Shown here: positions 17,962 to 26,692 of the stretch, piece by piece | How positions within the stretch are numbered: the stretch's first letter is position 1 | How the letters are laid out: every line of letters starts with the position of its first letter | DNA from: Aliiroseovarius sp. Z3 | GTDB lineage: Bacteria; Pseudomonadota; Alphaproteobacteria; Rhodobacterales; Rhodobacteraceae | NCBI RefSeq assembly: GCF_029105185.1 | Contig: NZ_JAFMZK010000002.1 | Coordinates: 434,001-498,000, forward strand | DNA length: 64,000 nt | Reading direction: 5' to 3' | Made by a program: the position numbers and the translations under genes | The notes under the pieces: generated by a model | Seen by the model: only the letters and a program-made list of their open reading frames with translations | What the model was told of the DNA's origin: nothing | Databases searched by the model: none

Positions 17962-19242
17962 ATGCAAACGCATTTCACGGAAGAGCAACTGAAAGACCCT
18001 GCGATAAAGCGCGCCAACGAGATTTTGCGCTCGTGCGTCCATTGCGGGTTCTGCACGGCGACCTGCCCCAGTTACCAGGTGTTGGGCGATGAACTCGACA
18101 GCCCTCGGGGCCGCATTTATCTGATCAAGGACATGCTTGAAGCCGGGCGTCCCGCCGACAAGAAAACGGTCGAGCATGTTGATAAATGCCTCTCCTGCCT
18201 TGCCTGCATGACGACTTGTCCATCTGGCGTGCATTACATGCACCTGATCGACCACGCGCGCGCGCATATCGAGAAGACCTATAAACGTCCACTATTTGAC
18301 CGGATGCTGCGCTGGACGCTGGCACAGATCATTCCATATCCGGGCCGGTTCCGGTTGGCGATGCAGGGCGCGCGATTGGCGCGGCCCCTGCGCAAGTTCA
18401 TGCCCGATCCCCGGCTGGAGGCAATGCTGGAAATGGCACCGCCCAAGCTGCCGCGCCCCAGCCCGAACGACAAACCGCAGACCTTCCCGGCCAAGGGCGC
18501 GCGCAAGATGCGCGTGGCGTTGTTGACGGGCTGCGCGCAGAAGGCGCTGGATACGGATATCAATGATGCCACCATTCGCCTGTTGACCCGGCTGGGGTGC
18601 GAGGTCGTCGTGGCCAAGGGGATGGGCTGCTGTGGGGCGCTGACCCATCACATGGGCAAAGAACATGAAAGCCACGCCCAGGCCAGCGCGAACATCGCCG
18701 CATGGATGCGCGAGAAAAACAGCGATGGGCTGGACGCCATCGTGATCAACACATCAGGTTGCGGCACCACGGTGAAGGACTACGGGCACATGTTTCGCAA
18801 TGACGCGCTGGCCGAAGATGCGGCAACCGTGTCGACGCTTGCCATGGATGTCAGTGAATTGCTGATGAAACTCGATCTGCCCGAGGCGCATATGAACAAG
18901 CGTGTGGCCTATCACTCGGCCTGCAGCCTGCAGCACGGCCAACAGGTGAAAACCCACCCGAAAACGCTGTTGAAACGGGCGGGGTTCGAGGTTGTGGAGC
19001 CCGTCGATGCCCATCTGTGCTGCGGCTCTGCCGGGACCTATAACCTGATGCAGCCGGAGATTTCGCAAGAACTGAAGCGCCGCAAAGTCACCAATCTGGA
19101 AGCCAAATCGCCCGAGATCATCGCGGCGGGCAATATTGGCTGCATGATGCAAATTGGATCGGGCACCGGCATTCCTGTCGTCCATACGGTCGAGCTGTTG
19201 GATTGGGCCACCGGGGGGCCACAGCCACGCAAATTGACCTGA
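17962..19242 (+). CDS. glcF: glycolate oxidase iron-sulfur subunit GlcF
   Basis: A 426-residue protein with two 4Fe-4S motifs, C25-C28-C31-C35 and C76-C79-C82-C86. Two cysteine-rich CCG-type domains follow, with MGCCGALTHH and HLCCGSAG. It carries electrons from the flavin subunits to the membrane. It is the last gene of glcDEF; no regulator gene such as glcC is adjacent. Confidence 0.95.
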   Translation: MQTHFTEEQLKDPAIKRANEILRSCVHCGFCTATCPSYQVLGDELDSPRGRIYLIKDMLEAGRPADKKTVEHVDKCLSCLACMTTCPSGVHYMHLIDHARAHIEKTYKRPLFDRMLRWTLAQIIPYPGRFRLAMQGARLARPLRKFMPDPRLEAMLEMAPPKLPRPSPNDKPQTFPAKGARKMRVALLTGCAQKALDTDINDATIRLLTRLGCEVVVAKGMGCCGALTHHMGKEHESHAQASANIAAWMREKNSDGLDAIVINTSGCGTTVKDYGHMFRNDALAEDAATVSTLAMDVSELLMKLDLPEAHMNKRVAYHSACSLQHGQQVKTHPKTLLKRAGFEVVEPVDAHLCCGSAGTYNLMQPEISQELKRRKVTNLEAKSPEIIAAGNIGCMMQIGSGTGIPVVHTVELLDWATGGPQPRKLT

Positions 19243-19331
19243 CCCGAACAGTTTTTTCTTTTTCCTGCCCCTATTTTCGCCCTAAACATATGGTCAGAGG
19301 GTGGATGAACCGCCCCGTTAGAGGCAGAGAA

Positions 19332-20159
19332 ATGAAGAAACTGATAGCTATGATGGCGGTGGGCCTGTGGCTCGCCAGCCCCTTGGTCGCATCCGACCCG
19401 TCACCCCTTCGCACCTTGATGACAGGGGATGACAGCCGGGGCTGGGAAGGCGTGGGACGGTTGAATATCGGCGCGGGTGGCTTGTGCACCGGGGCAATGA
19501 TCGGCGAAAATCTGGTGCTGACAGCAGCCCATTGTATGTTTGACAAGGTCTCTGGCGCGCGCGTCAGACCCGAGGAAATCCAATTTTTGGCGGGTTGGCG
19601 CAACGGGCGGGCCTCGGCCTATCGCGGGGTGCGGCGGGCGGTTGTTCATCCTGATTTCACCTTTACCACTGACGACCGGGCCGCGCGCGTAGTGAATGAC
19701 CTTGCGGTGCTGGAACTGGACCAGCCCATTCGCAAAAGCTCGGTCCAACCGTTTGCCATTCATTCCCGTCCGCGCAAAGGGGCCGAAGTCGGCGTCGTAT
19801 CCTATGCGCATAACCGTTCTGAAAGCCCGGCTTTGCAGGAAATGTGCAAGGTGCTGGCGCGTCAAAGCGGGGCGCTGGTGATGAGTTGCTCAGTTGATTT
19901 CGGATCCTCTGGCGCGCCCGTTTTTGTCGTGCAGGACGGAAAACCCGCGATCGTGTCGGTGATTTCGGCCAAGGCGATGGTTCGAGATATTCCCGTTTCG
20001 CTGGGCACCAGCCTTGAAAAGCCGTTGGCGGAACTGATGCAGATGCTTGCCAATGGGGATGGCGTGTTTACGCGCGTGCAATCAGTCTCGCGCCCGCCGG
20101 TCAGCACCTTTGGAACAGGCGCAGCCGGTCCAGGTGGCGCAAAATTCCTGCGCCCATGA
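19332..20159 (+). CDS. secreted trypsin-like serine protease (copy 1)
   Basis: A 275-residue S1-type protease with a signal peptide (about 1-20, ending VVA-type small residues before SDPSP). The catalytic triad is visible: H67 in LTAAHC, D123 in VNDLAVLEL and S193 in FGSSGAPV. The GSSGAP site replaces the classical GDSGGP, as in many bacterial V8/S1 relatives. The protein ends with AKFLRP. I chose the ATG at 19332 because the signal peptide begins there. It is coupled to its paralogue by ATGA. Confidence 0.88.
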   Translation: MKKLIAMMAVGLWLASPLVASDPSPLRTLMTGDDSRGWEGVGRLNIGAGGLCTGAMIGENLVLTAAHCMFDKVSGARVRPEEIQFLAGWRNGRASAYRGVRRAVVHPDFTFTTDDRAARVVNDLAVLELDQPIRKSSVQPFAIHSRPRKGAEVGVVSYAHNRSESPALQEMCKVLARQSGALVMSCSVDFGSSGAPVFVVQDGKPAIVSVISAKAMVRDIPVSLGTSLEKPLAELMQMLANGDGVFTRVQSVSRPPVSTFGTGAAGPGGAKFLRP

Positions 20160-20977
20160 TGCGAAGGCTAAACGGATTTATTCTTTTTATTGCTGCGTTT
20201 ATTATGATGATTCCCGCCGCGATGGCCGAGGAGCCCACGGGTTTGCACCGTTTGACACAGCGTGAAGATCTGTTCGGTTACGAGGCGGTCGGGCGTTTGG
20301 ATTTCGGTCAAGATGGCTATTGCACCGGTGTGTTGATTTCAACGGACCTTGTTCTGACCGCCGCGCATTGTCTGCGTGATATTGCCCGTGCGGGTCATGT
20401 GAAGGGGGTGCGGTTCAGGGCAGGATTGCGGGACGGGCGCGCGGTGGCGATCAGAAATGCCAAGCTGGCAATCATGCATCCAGATTATGACCCCAACCAA
20501 CACATGACCGCCAAGAATATTCGCAACGATGTTGGATTGGTGCAACTCGATACACCAATTGCGGCAGCGGTCGCGGCCCCGTTTGCCGTGACGCAATTGC
20601 CGCGATCCAAACGTAAAGTGTCTGTCGTCAGTTACGGGAAAGGCCGAGATGCAGCCCTGTCGCGCCAAGCGGTCTGTGAGGTGTTGGGACGCGGTGGGGG
20701 TTTGCTGGCGTTTAACTGCGATGTGACCTTCGGGTCCAGCGGGGCGCCGGTGTTTGATGACAGTGCACATCGGATACGCATCGTATCCCTGGTGTCGGCC
20801 GGAACGCGTGGGCAACGTGACAAGATTGCCTATGGAACGGAACTTTTCGAACGTGTGACAGAAGCCAAACGGGCGCTGCGGGCCGGAACAGGTGTGATCG
20901 GCGAAACCGGCTTCAAGCCACGCCGCTTGGGCGTTGGGCAGGCAAACGATGCGGGTGCGAAATTTCTGCGCCCCTGA
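20156..20977 (+). CDS. secreted trypsin-like serine protease (copy 2)
   Basis: A 273-residue paralogue of the upstream protease. It has a hydrophobic signal (about 8-24, AMA), the triad H71 (LTAAHC), D125 (RNDVGLVQL) and S195 (TFGSSGAPVF), and the same C-terminal AKFLRP ending. The shared architecture and ATGA coupling indicate a tandem duplication with both enzymes made together. They are probably exported to the periplasm or medium; substrate unknown. Confidence 0.88.
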   Translation: MMRRLNGFILFIAAFIMMIPAAMAEEPTGLHRLTQREDLFGYEAVGRLDFGQDGYCTGVLISTDLVLTAAHCLRDIARAGHVKGVRFRAGLRDGRAVAIRNAKLAIMHPDYDPNQHMTAKNIRNDVGLVQLDTPIAAAVAAPFAVTQLPRSKRKVSVVSYGKGRDAALSRQAVCEVLGRGGGLLAFNCDVTFGSSGAPVFDDSAHRIRIVSLVSAGTRGQRDKIAYGTELFERVTEAKRALRAGTGVIGETGFKPRRLGVGQANDAGAKFLRP

Positions 20978-20980
20978 CCT

Positions 20981-21008
20981 CTTGAAGGGTGAAAAATCCT
21001 CCATAAAT
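20981..21008 (+). promoter_or_regulatory. heat-shock (RpoH-type) promoter of hsp20
   Basis: CTTGAA (20981-20986) is followed, 12 bp later, by CTCCATAA (20999-21006), resembling the sigma-32 pattern CTTGAA ... CCCCAT, slightly shorter in spacing than the E. coli norm. It starts 3 bp after the protease stop, about 90 bp before the hsp20 ATG. Identity of the downstream gene supports the call. Confidence 0.6.
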
Positions 21009-21098
21009 TTGTGACACGGGTGCCGAACAACTGGGCCCGAAATCTTGCCTGTCCCAAGGATGGGAAGGCGCAAACCCTGTCGCTTTTAGGAGGACACC

Positions 21099-21551
21099 AT
21101 GCGTAACTTTGACCTTTCGCCCCTTTACCGTGCCACCGTCGGCTTTGATCAGATTGCTGACCTGATGGACCGGGTGCTGACCAACGACGTGAGCCGCGAA
21201 AGCTATCCACCCTACAACATTGAAAAAATCGCCGACGATGGTTGGCGCATTTCAGTTGCCGTGGCTGGCTTTACCGAAGACGAGTTGTCGGTGGAAGTCC
21301 GCGAAAACGCCCTGATCATCTCGGCCAAGAAAGCCGATGAAGACGAACGGACGTATCTGCACCGTGGTATCGCGACGCGCGCGTTCGAGCGTCGTTTCCA
21401 TTTGGCCGACCATGTGCGCGTAACGGGTGCAGCCCACGAACATGGCATGTTGCATATCGACCTTGTGCGCGAGGTGCCTGAGGCGCTGAAGCCCCGCCGG
21501 ATCGAGATTGCGAAATCCAAGGATTTTGAGCACCAAACGATCGAAGCCTGA
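21099..21551 (+). CDS. small heat shock protein, Hsp20/IbpA family
   Basis: A 150-residue alpha-crystallin-type chaperone. It begins MRNFDLSPLYRATVGFDQI, typical of IbpA-class proteins, and the alpha-crystallin domain spans about 35-125 with GIATRAFERRF. A C-terminal IxI-like tail (RRIEIAK) is present. It holds unfolding proteins for refolding by other chaperones. AGGAGG lies just upstream of the ATG. A heat-shock-type promoter precedes it and a strong terminator follows. Confidence 0.95.
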   Translation: MRNFDLSPLYRATVGFDQIADLMDRVLTNDVSRESYPPYNIEKIADDGWRISVAVAGFTEDELSVEVRENALIISAKKADEDERTYLHRGIATRAFERRFHLADHVRVTGAAHEHGMLHIDLVREVPEALKPRRIEIAKSKDFEHQTIEA

Positions 21552-21579
21552 TTTTGGGCCTGATCACCTGAAAAGATGG

Positions 21580-21610
21580 GCGCGGAGGGCAACCTCCGCG
21601 CTTTTGTTTT
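21580..21610 (+). terminator. intrinsic terminator after hsp20
   Basis: Nine-bp stem GCGCGGAGG (21580-21588) / CCTCCGCGC (21593-21601) with a 4-nt loop, followed by TTTTGTTTT (21602-21610). Confidence 0.92.
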
Positions 21611-22487
21611 AAATTGTCTGACGACGTTCCTGTTCCAGCAGGTAAAAGCTGGCAACAAGAATGATCGCGGTACCAAGCCACATCGACCCGGTTGGCAAAA
21701 AGCCGAACACCGCAAAGCCCAAGAGCACGTTGAACACGAGTTTCAGGTGGTCGAATGGTTGCAGAAATGCAGCGTCTGCCAGCGAATAGGCACGCACCAA
21801 CACATGTTGTGCCAAGGCGGTAAGCAACCCGGCCCCCACGACCAGCCAGATGGCACCTGTTGGCAAAGCAAAACCGGACCCTAGCGCCAAGGCTGCATTC
21901 AGTGGGCTCAGCAGCACCAGCAGATAGATTGTCACGGTTTCCGGCCCGTCGGCACGGGTCAGGAATTTGGTCACGACGGAACTGGCAGCCCACAAAGCTG
22001 CGGCCCCCACGGGAAGCAGGGCGACCAGTTCGAACCGATCGGACCACGGCTCGAGTATGATTGCGCCGCCGATGATGCCCAATATGACCGCGCCCCAGCG
22101 ATGGATTGACACGGTTTCGCGCAGGACCAGCCCCGCGCCGAGTGTCACAAAGAAGGGCGACAGCAGGATCAGCGCAATTGCCTGCCAGATCGGCACATGG
22201 GCCAGCCCCAGCGTCCACAGTTGCACACCGCCCGCTGCAAGCGCGACGCGCAGGATGTGCAGCCAGACCTGCCCGGTTTTCATCACCGCTGCGCGGTGGC
22301 GAAACACCCATGGCAGGTAAAATCCCAATGCGATCAGATACTGCCAGAAGGTGACCGAGGGCGCCGACGCCCCCATTTTCATCGTGGCCCCTTGCAGGGC
22401 GGTGTTTACGACGGCGAAGCTTGCGCCTGCCAGAACCATCAGACCCGCCGCCTTGACGGGTGTGGTCAGTGTCAATTGATGAGCCAT
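21609..22487 (-). CDS. ribN: EamA-family transporter, probable riboflavin importer RibN
   Basis: A 292-residue drug/metabolite-superfamily protein with about ten membrane helices in two EamA repeats (first from LMVLAGASFAVVNTAL, second from LLPVGAAALWAASSVV). The start at 22487 follows an AAAGGA site; the upstream in-frame extension lies within the riboswitch leader and is not coding. The leader contains an FMN riboswitch, which in alphaproteobacteria marks EamA riboflavin importers of the RibN family. The transport role is inferred from that control element plus family. Confidence 0.85.
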   Translation of the reverse strand: MAHQLTLTTPVKAAGLMVLAGASFAVVNTALQGATMKMGASAPSVTFWQYLIALGFYLPWVFRHRAAVMKTGQVWLHILRVALAAGGVQLWTLGLAHVPIWQAIALILLSPFFVTLGAGLVLRETVSIHRWGAVILGIIGGAIILEPWSDRFELVALLPVGAAALWAASSVVTKFLTRADGPETVTIYLLVLLSPLNAALALGSGFALPTGAIWLVVGAGLLTALAQHVLVRAYSLADAAFLQPFDHLKLVFNVLLGFAVFGFLPTGSMWLGTAIILVASFYLLEQERRQTI

Positions 22488-22535
22488 TGCGCAATGTCCT
22501 TTCTTCCTTACGCGTTGACCCAAGGCAGAAGGACA

Positions 22536-22558
22536 AGGTGCACGTTCCCCGTGCACCT
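22536..22558 (-). promoter_or_regulatory. expression-platform hairpin of the FMN riboswitch
   Basis: Eight-bp stem AGGTGCAC / GTGCACCT with a 7-nt loop lies just downstream of the aptamer on the minus strand, 49 bp before the ribN start. There is no T-run after it, so control by Rho or by access to the ribosome site is more likely than by an intrinsic terminator. Confidence 0.5.
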
Positions 22559-22560
22559 CA

Positions 22561-22689
22561 GACCATCCTCTTCCATCCGGACTTTGACCGTCGGCCCCGG
22601 AATTTCGCCGGGTCTGCTGACACCCCTTGTGAAAAGGGGCCGCTCGTGGGCTGTAACCACCGGTGGGGAATTTCACCCCGCCCTGAGAA
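22561..22689 (-). ncRNA. FMN riboswitch (RFN element)
   Basis: Read on the minus strand the element shows conserved blocks in order: AGGGCGGGGTGAAATTCC, ACCGGTGGTTACAGCCCACG, a variable hairpin GGCCCC...GGGGT, GGCGAAATTCCGGGGCCGAC, GGTCAAAGTCCGGATG and a closing GAAGAGGA. These are the paired and unpaired core segments of the FMN aptamer. FMN binding should lower expression of the transporter downstream. Confidence 0.96.
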
Positions 22690-22780
22690 TGTTACCACCC
22701 CGGCAGGGGCAGCGCAGGGCAAGATAGGGGGCATATACGGAAAGTCAAGAATGTCTGCTTGGCCGTATTTGCAAACGAAA

Positions 22781-22802
22781 CGAGGGGGCCGAAGCCCCCT
22801 CG
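22781..22802 (-). terminator. intrinsic terminator after the phytase-like gene
   Basis: Nine-bp stem CGAGGGGGC / GCCCCCTCG closed by a TTCG tetraloop on the minus strand, followed by TTTCGTTT. It lies 22 bp beyond the stop of the minus-strand gene. Confidence 0.88.
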
Positions 22803-22824
22803 TGATAGTCGACAGTTGATCGGG

Positions 22825-25011
22825 TCAGTTGATGTTGAGTTCGCTGACCTTGCCGATCGAGAAGAACATGGTCTCGCCCGAGTGGTCGTCCACACCGTCA
22901 TTGTCGGTCGACACCCACGCGGTACCGTCAGCCGCGATCGCCAGACCTTCGACCTTGTCCAGAACATAGCCTCCGGTGGCGGTCAGGTCGGGCAGCAGAT
23001 CGCGCACTTCTTCTTTTGAGACAACTGGCAGGTCGCCGCCCAGCGGTGCAGGCACCATCTCGGCGGCCGGGATGCGATAGATCTTCTTGGTCACGGCGCG
23101 GTGGTCATGCTGGTTGTCGCGCTCGACCACATAGAAATAATCGCCATGCGCCACGATTTCCGACAGGCCAACCCAACCGGTGGCAGGCTCGGCTTTCGGA
23201 TAGTGGACGGCGCCCCATTCCTTGGTCTCAAGGTTATAGGCGATCAATTTCACATGGTTCTTGGGGTCATCGTTCCATTCGCGCTGCACGGCCATCCACA
23301 ATGTGTCGCCCACCTTGGTGATGCCCTCAAAGCCAAAGCGTTTCTCGACGGCGGCCAGTTCCGGCGGGATACCGATCTCGCCCTTCAGGTTCGCAATCGA
23401 ACCGTCGGCCTGCACGTGATAGATCGCGTGCGGGATCAGGCGTTCAGTGCGGCCTTCCGAGGCGACATAGAAGCCACCCTTGCCGTCCAGCGTGATGCCT
23501 TCAAGGTCCAGCTTCTGCGCAGGGGCGCCGTTGCGGGTGATGCGGATCACGTCGGTGATGCGGGCAGGCGTGGCGTTCGTGTCGATCTTGAAAATCGAGG
23601 GCTGGAAGCCATAGAAGCTGTCAGATACCGCCCAGACGATGCCGCCTTCATCGGCAACCATGCCCGAAATAGCCCCCCAACCAATCAGCTCGTCCGCGCC
23701 TTCCGAGGTCAGCATGGGATAGCTGGCGGGGGCGTCCTGCAGTTCATAGATCATGACATGCGCACGCGCGCCGCCATCTTCGATCAGGTCTTTTTCGTTG
23801 GCGGAGACCAGCAGGTTGCGACCCGGGATGGTCACGTAACCTTCCGGCCCCACGCCCGAGGGCAGAAGTTGTTTCAGTACCGGATTGGCCAGATCCGCGA
23901 CGTCATAGACACCGACGATCGAGCCGCGTTCCGACCCGATAAAGGCCAGCTCCATGTCGCCATAGGTGGCAGCGGTCACGCTTTCCGGTTCGACGCCCTT
24001 GGCGTCCGACCGTTTGTCGGGATAGTGGCCGATCTGCACGATGGCGTGCTCGAACGATGGGCCGCTTTCATAGACGACCGTGCCGTCCTGATGGAAGATG
24101 GTCCAGCCGCGCGAACCGCCTTCGTAGTCACCTTCGTTGGCGGTGGCGAAGTGGTCATTGTCCAGCCATTTCACAGCATCAGGCTCGCGTTTGCGACCCT
24201 GTTGGCTTTCGGTGAAGATCAGCGCGCCGCGCTCGTCGGTGGCGTCGATGCCCTCCAGATCCACGGCTCCGGCCGAGAAGTGGCTCAGCAGTTTACCGTC
24301 CTTCGACACAACCGCGATGTGGTTGTTTTCCTGCATCGTGACGACAATCTCGCCCTCGGCATTGATGTCGACATATTCAGGCTCGGGGTCCGAGGGAGCG
24401 ATTTCGGCCAATCCGGTCAGGTCGACGCGGGTGATGCCGCCACAGTCTAGCATCCCGTCTTTCAAAGTAGCCAGAACCAGATCGCCAGCGGGGCCTTGCG
24501 GGATCACGCCGTCATTCAAGTCTTCGTCACGCTCGTTCTCGATGGCAACGGCGATGAAGCTTGCGTCCTGTGCTTTCGCGACGCTGTCAGGCTGACCGCC
24601 CAGATCGCAGGATGCCAGTTCTTCGCCCGATACCACGTTGATGGCTTTCAACATGCCCGACGGCGCGGTGTAGCTTTCCGAGGTGTTCACGCCCACAAAC
24701 GCGGTCCCACCGATCACGGCGACCGAGGTCGGCTCGCCCGGAAGCGCGATATTGCCCAGCGGTTTGGGGGCGTGGGGATCGGTGATGTCGATACGCCCCA
24801 GAACGCCCAGCGGGCTGTCGGTATAGACCAGCGTCATGCCGTCCGCGGTGACGTCAATGATCTCGGGGCTTGTTTCGCGGGTCGTATCCTCGCCCTCGGC
24901 CATATTCATGACAACGGGGAAAGAGGCGATACGGTTAAAGTTCATCTCGGCCTGTGCTGCGCCCGCGCAAAGTGCAAGGGCAGAGGTCAGGCAAAGGGTG
25001 CGATGCAGCAT
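22825..25011 (-). CDS. exported esterase-like phytase-family protein
   Basis: A 728-residue protein with a signal peptide (1-22, ending AQA). The N-terminal two thirds is a beta-propeller-like repeat region of the choice-of-anchor type (VIDVTADGMTLVYTD, VDINAEGEIVVTM, GTAFVGVNTSES). The C-terminal third matches the esterase-like activity of phytase domain (DLEGITLDGKGGFYVASEGR, GFEGITKVGDTLWMAVQREW). It probably acts in the periplasm or outside the cell on phosphorylated compounds. A possible Pho box upstream supports a phosphate-scavenging role. Catalytic residues were not pinned down. Confidence 0.85.
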   Translation of the reverse strand: MLHRTLCLTSALALCAGAAQAEMNFNRIASFPVVMNMAEGEDTTRETSPEIIDVTADGMTLVYTDSPLGVLGRIDITDPHAPKPLGNIALPGEPTSVAVIGGTAFVGVNTSESYTAPSGMLKAINVVSGEELASCDLGGQPDSVAKAQDASFIAVAIENERDEDLNDGVIPQGPAGDLVLATLKDGMLDCGGITRVDLTGLAEIAPSDPEPEYVDINAEGEIVVTMQENNHIAVVSKDGKLLSHFSAGAVDLEGIDATDERGALIFTESQQGRKREPDAVKWLDNDHFATANEGDYEGGSRGWTIFHQDGTVVYESGPSFEHAIVQIGHYPDKRSDAKGVEPESVTAATYGDMELAFIGSERGSIVGVYDVADLANPVLKQLLPSGVGPEGYVTIPGRNLLVSANEKDLIEDGGARAHVMIYELQDAPASYPMLTSEGADELIGWGAISGMVADEGGIVWAVSDSFYGFQPSIFKIDTNATPARITDVIRITRNGAPAQKLDLEGITLDGKGGFYVASEGRTERLIPHAIYHVQADGSIANLKGEIGIPPELAAVEKRFGFEGITKVGDTLWMAVQREWNDDPKNHVKLIAYNLETKEWGAVHYPKAEPATGWVGLSEIVAHGDYFYVVERDNQHDHRAVTKKIYRIPAAEMVPAPLGGDLPVVSKEEVRDLLPDLTATGGYVLDKVEGLAIAADGTAWVSTDNDGVDDHSGETMFFSIGKVSELNIN

Positions 25012-25066
25012 GGGACACTCCTGTAAGTTTGGTCCCGGACATCATCGCGGTGGACGTAATGTGAAT

Positions 25067-25095
25067 TTGACAGATTTGTTAAAGAAACATGACAA
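25067..25095 (-). promoter_or_regulatory. candidate Pho box upstream of the phytase-like gene
   Basis: On the minus strand three 7-mers at an 11-bp period can be read: TTGTCAT, CTTTAAC and CTGTCAA, separated by GTTT and AAAT. The alphaproteobacterial PhoB site is two CTGTCAT-like repeats 11 bp apart; the outer repeats fit well and the middle one is degenerate. The site ends about 56 bp before the start codon. Confidence 0.45.
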
Positions 25096-25105
25096 TTGAA
25101 ACGCA

Positions 25106-25131
25106 AAAAGGAGGGGCAGGCCCCTCCTTTT
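25106..25131 (-). terminator. intrinsic terminator after gabD
   Basis: Eleven-bp perfect stem AAAAGGAGGGG / CCCCTCCTTTT with a 4-nt loop, 20 bp beyond the gabD stop; T-run follows on the minus strand. Confidence 0.9.
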
Positions 25132-25150
25132 CCAATATATGCAGCGGTAA

Positions 25151-26629
25151 TCAGACCGACATGCAGATGTATTTCATTTCAAGGAAATCCTCGATCCCGT
25201 GGCGCGAACCTTCACGGCCAAGGCCCGACTGTTTCACGCCGCCGAACGGCGCGGTCTCGGTCGAAATGATGCCGGTGTTCACGCCGACGATGCCGTATTC
25301 CAGCGCCTCGGCCACTTTGTAAACGCGGCTCAGGTTGTTGGCATAGAAATAGGACGCCAGCCCGAAGATCGTGTCATTGGCCTGTTGGATCACGTCATCT
25401 TCGTCCTTGAACTTGAACAGAGGCGCCATCGGGCCGAAGGTCTCGTCCGTGGCGACATCCATGTCGCGCGTGGCGTTCTTGATGATGGTGGGCTCGAAGA
25501 ATAGGCCGCCCATCTCGTGGTCTTTCCCGCCAAGGATCACTTCGCCCCCCTTGGCGGTTGCGTCGGCCACGTGCTCGCGCACTTTTTCCACCGCGCTTTC
25601 GGAAATCAACGGCCCAAGGGCGATGCCTTCGTTCAGACCGTCGCCGACGGGCAGGGCGGACACGGCCTTGGCGAAGCGCTTGGCGAATTCGTCATAGACA
25701 CCTTCCTGCACGTAGATCCGGTTGGCACAGACGCAGGTCTGGCCGTTGTTGCGGAATTTACAAGCGATGGCGCCTTCCACGGCGGCATCCAGATCGGCGT
25801 CGTCAAACACGATGAACGGTGCGTTGCCGCCCAGCTCCATCGAGCATTTCAGCACCTGATCGGCGGCCTGACGCAGAAGAATGCGGCCCACATTGGTCGA
25901 CCCCGTGAAGGTCAGCTTGCGCACCAGCGGGTTTTCACAGAATTCCTTGCCGATGTCCGAGCTGCGCGAGCTGGGCACGATGTTGAACACGCCTGCCGGG
26001 ATGCCCGCGCGGTCGGCCAGCACGGCCAGCGCGGTGGCCGACAGGGGTGTTTCCGCCGCTGGACGTCCCACGAAGCCACAACCTGCGGCCACAGCCGGGC
26101 CGCATTTGCGGGTGATCATCGCATTGGGGAAGTTCCACGGCGTGATCGAGGCGACGACACCGATCGGCTGGCGGATCACCATCAGGCGTTTGTCGGGTTG
26201 GTGGCCGGGAATGGTTTCGCCATAGATCCGCTTGGCCTCTTCCCCGAACCATTCGATGAAGCTGGCACCATAGGCAATCTCGCCCGTCGCTTCGGTCAGC
26301 GGCTTTCCCATCTCAGCGGTCAGGATCGTGGCCAGATCGCCCTGATTTTCCATCATCAGGTTGAACCACTTGCGCATGATGTTGGCGCGGTCCTTGGCGG
26401 TGCGCTTGGCCCATTCCCGGCCCGCCTTGTCGGCGACCTCGATGGCGCGGGCCACTTCGGTGCGCGACAGGTCGGCCACTTTGGCGATCACATCGCCACG
26501 GGCCGGGTTCGTCACATCGAACGTCGCGCCGTCATCGGCGTCGATCCATTCGCCGTTCACATAGGCGCGGGTTTCGACCAAGGACGGGTCTTTCAGCAAG
26601 CTCTTCAGCTCGGTTGCATTGGCGGCCAT
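25151..26629 (-). CDS. gabD: NAD(P)-dependent succinate-semialdehyde dehydrogenase
   Basis: A 492-residue aldehyde dehydrogenase. The catalytic Cys299 (NNGQTCVCANRIY) and general-base Glu266 (ELGG) are present, and ITPWNFPNAMITRK with a FTGSTNVGR loop is typical of the GabD subgroup. It oxidises succinic semialdehyde to succinate in GABA degradation. The start at 26629 gives MAANATELKSLL; the open frame further upstream runs into the divergent hydrolase gene. A closely related dehydrogenase (glutarate semialdehyde) cannot be excluded. Confidence 0.88.
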   Translation of the reverse strand: MAANATELKSLLKDPSLVETRAYVNGEWIDADDGATFDVTNPARGDVIAKVADLSRTEVARAIEVADKAGREWAKRTAKDRANIMRKWFNLMMENQGDLATILTAEMGKPLTEATGEIAYGASFIEWFGEEAKRIYGETIPGHQPDKRLMVIRQPIGVVASITPWNFPNAMITRKCGPAVAAGCGFVGRPAAETPLSATALAVLADRAGIPAGVFNIVPSSRSSDIGKEFCENPLVRKLTFTGSTNVGRILLRQAADQVLKCSMELGGNAPFIVFDDADLDAAVEGAIACKFRNNGQTCVCANRIYVQEGVYDEFAKRFAKAVSALPVGDGLNEGIALGPLISESAVEKVREHVADATAKGGEVILGGKDHEMGGLFFEPTIIKNATRDMDVATDETFGPMAPLFKFKDEDDVIQQANDTIFGLASYFYANNLSRVYKVAEALEYGIVGVNTGIISTETAPFGGVKQSGLGREGSRHGIEDFLEMKYICMSV

Positions 26630-26692
26630 TTTCCTCTCCCATAGCTCTTGTGCCGTTCGGGGCAGGCCCGACGCAATCACAGGATATCTCTC

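Noticed and set aside
23101-24450. 449-codon plus-strand frame opposite the phytase-like gene
   Set aside because: Antisense shadow; composition rich in Arg, His and Gly with no domain, while the opposite strand has signal peptide and family motifs.
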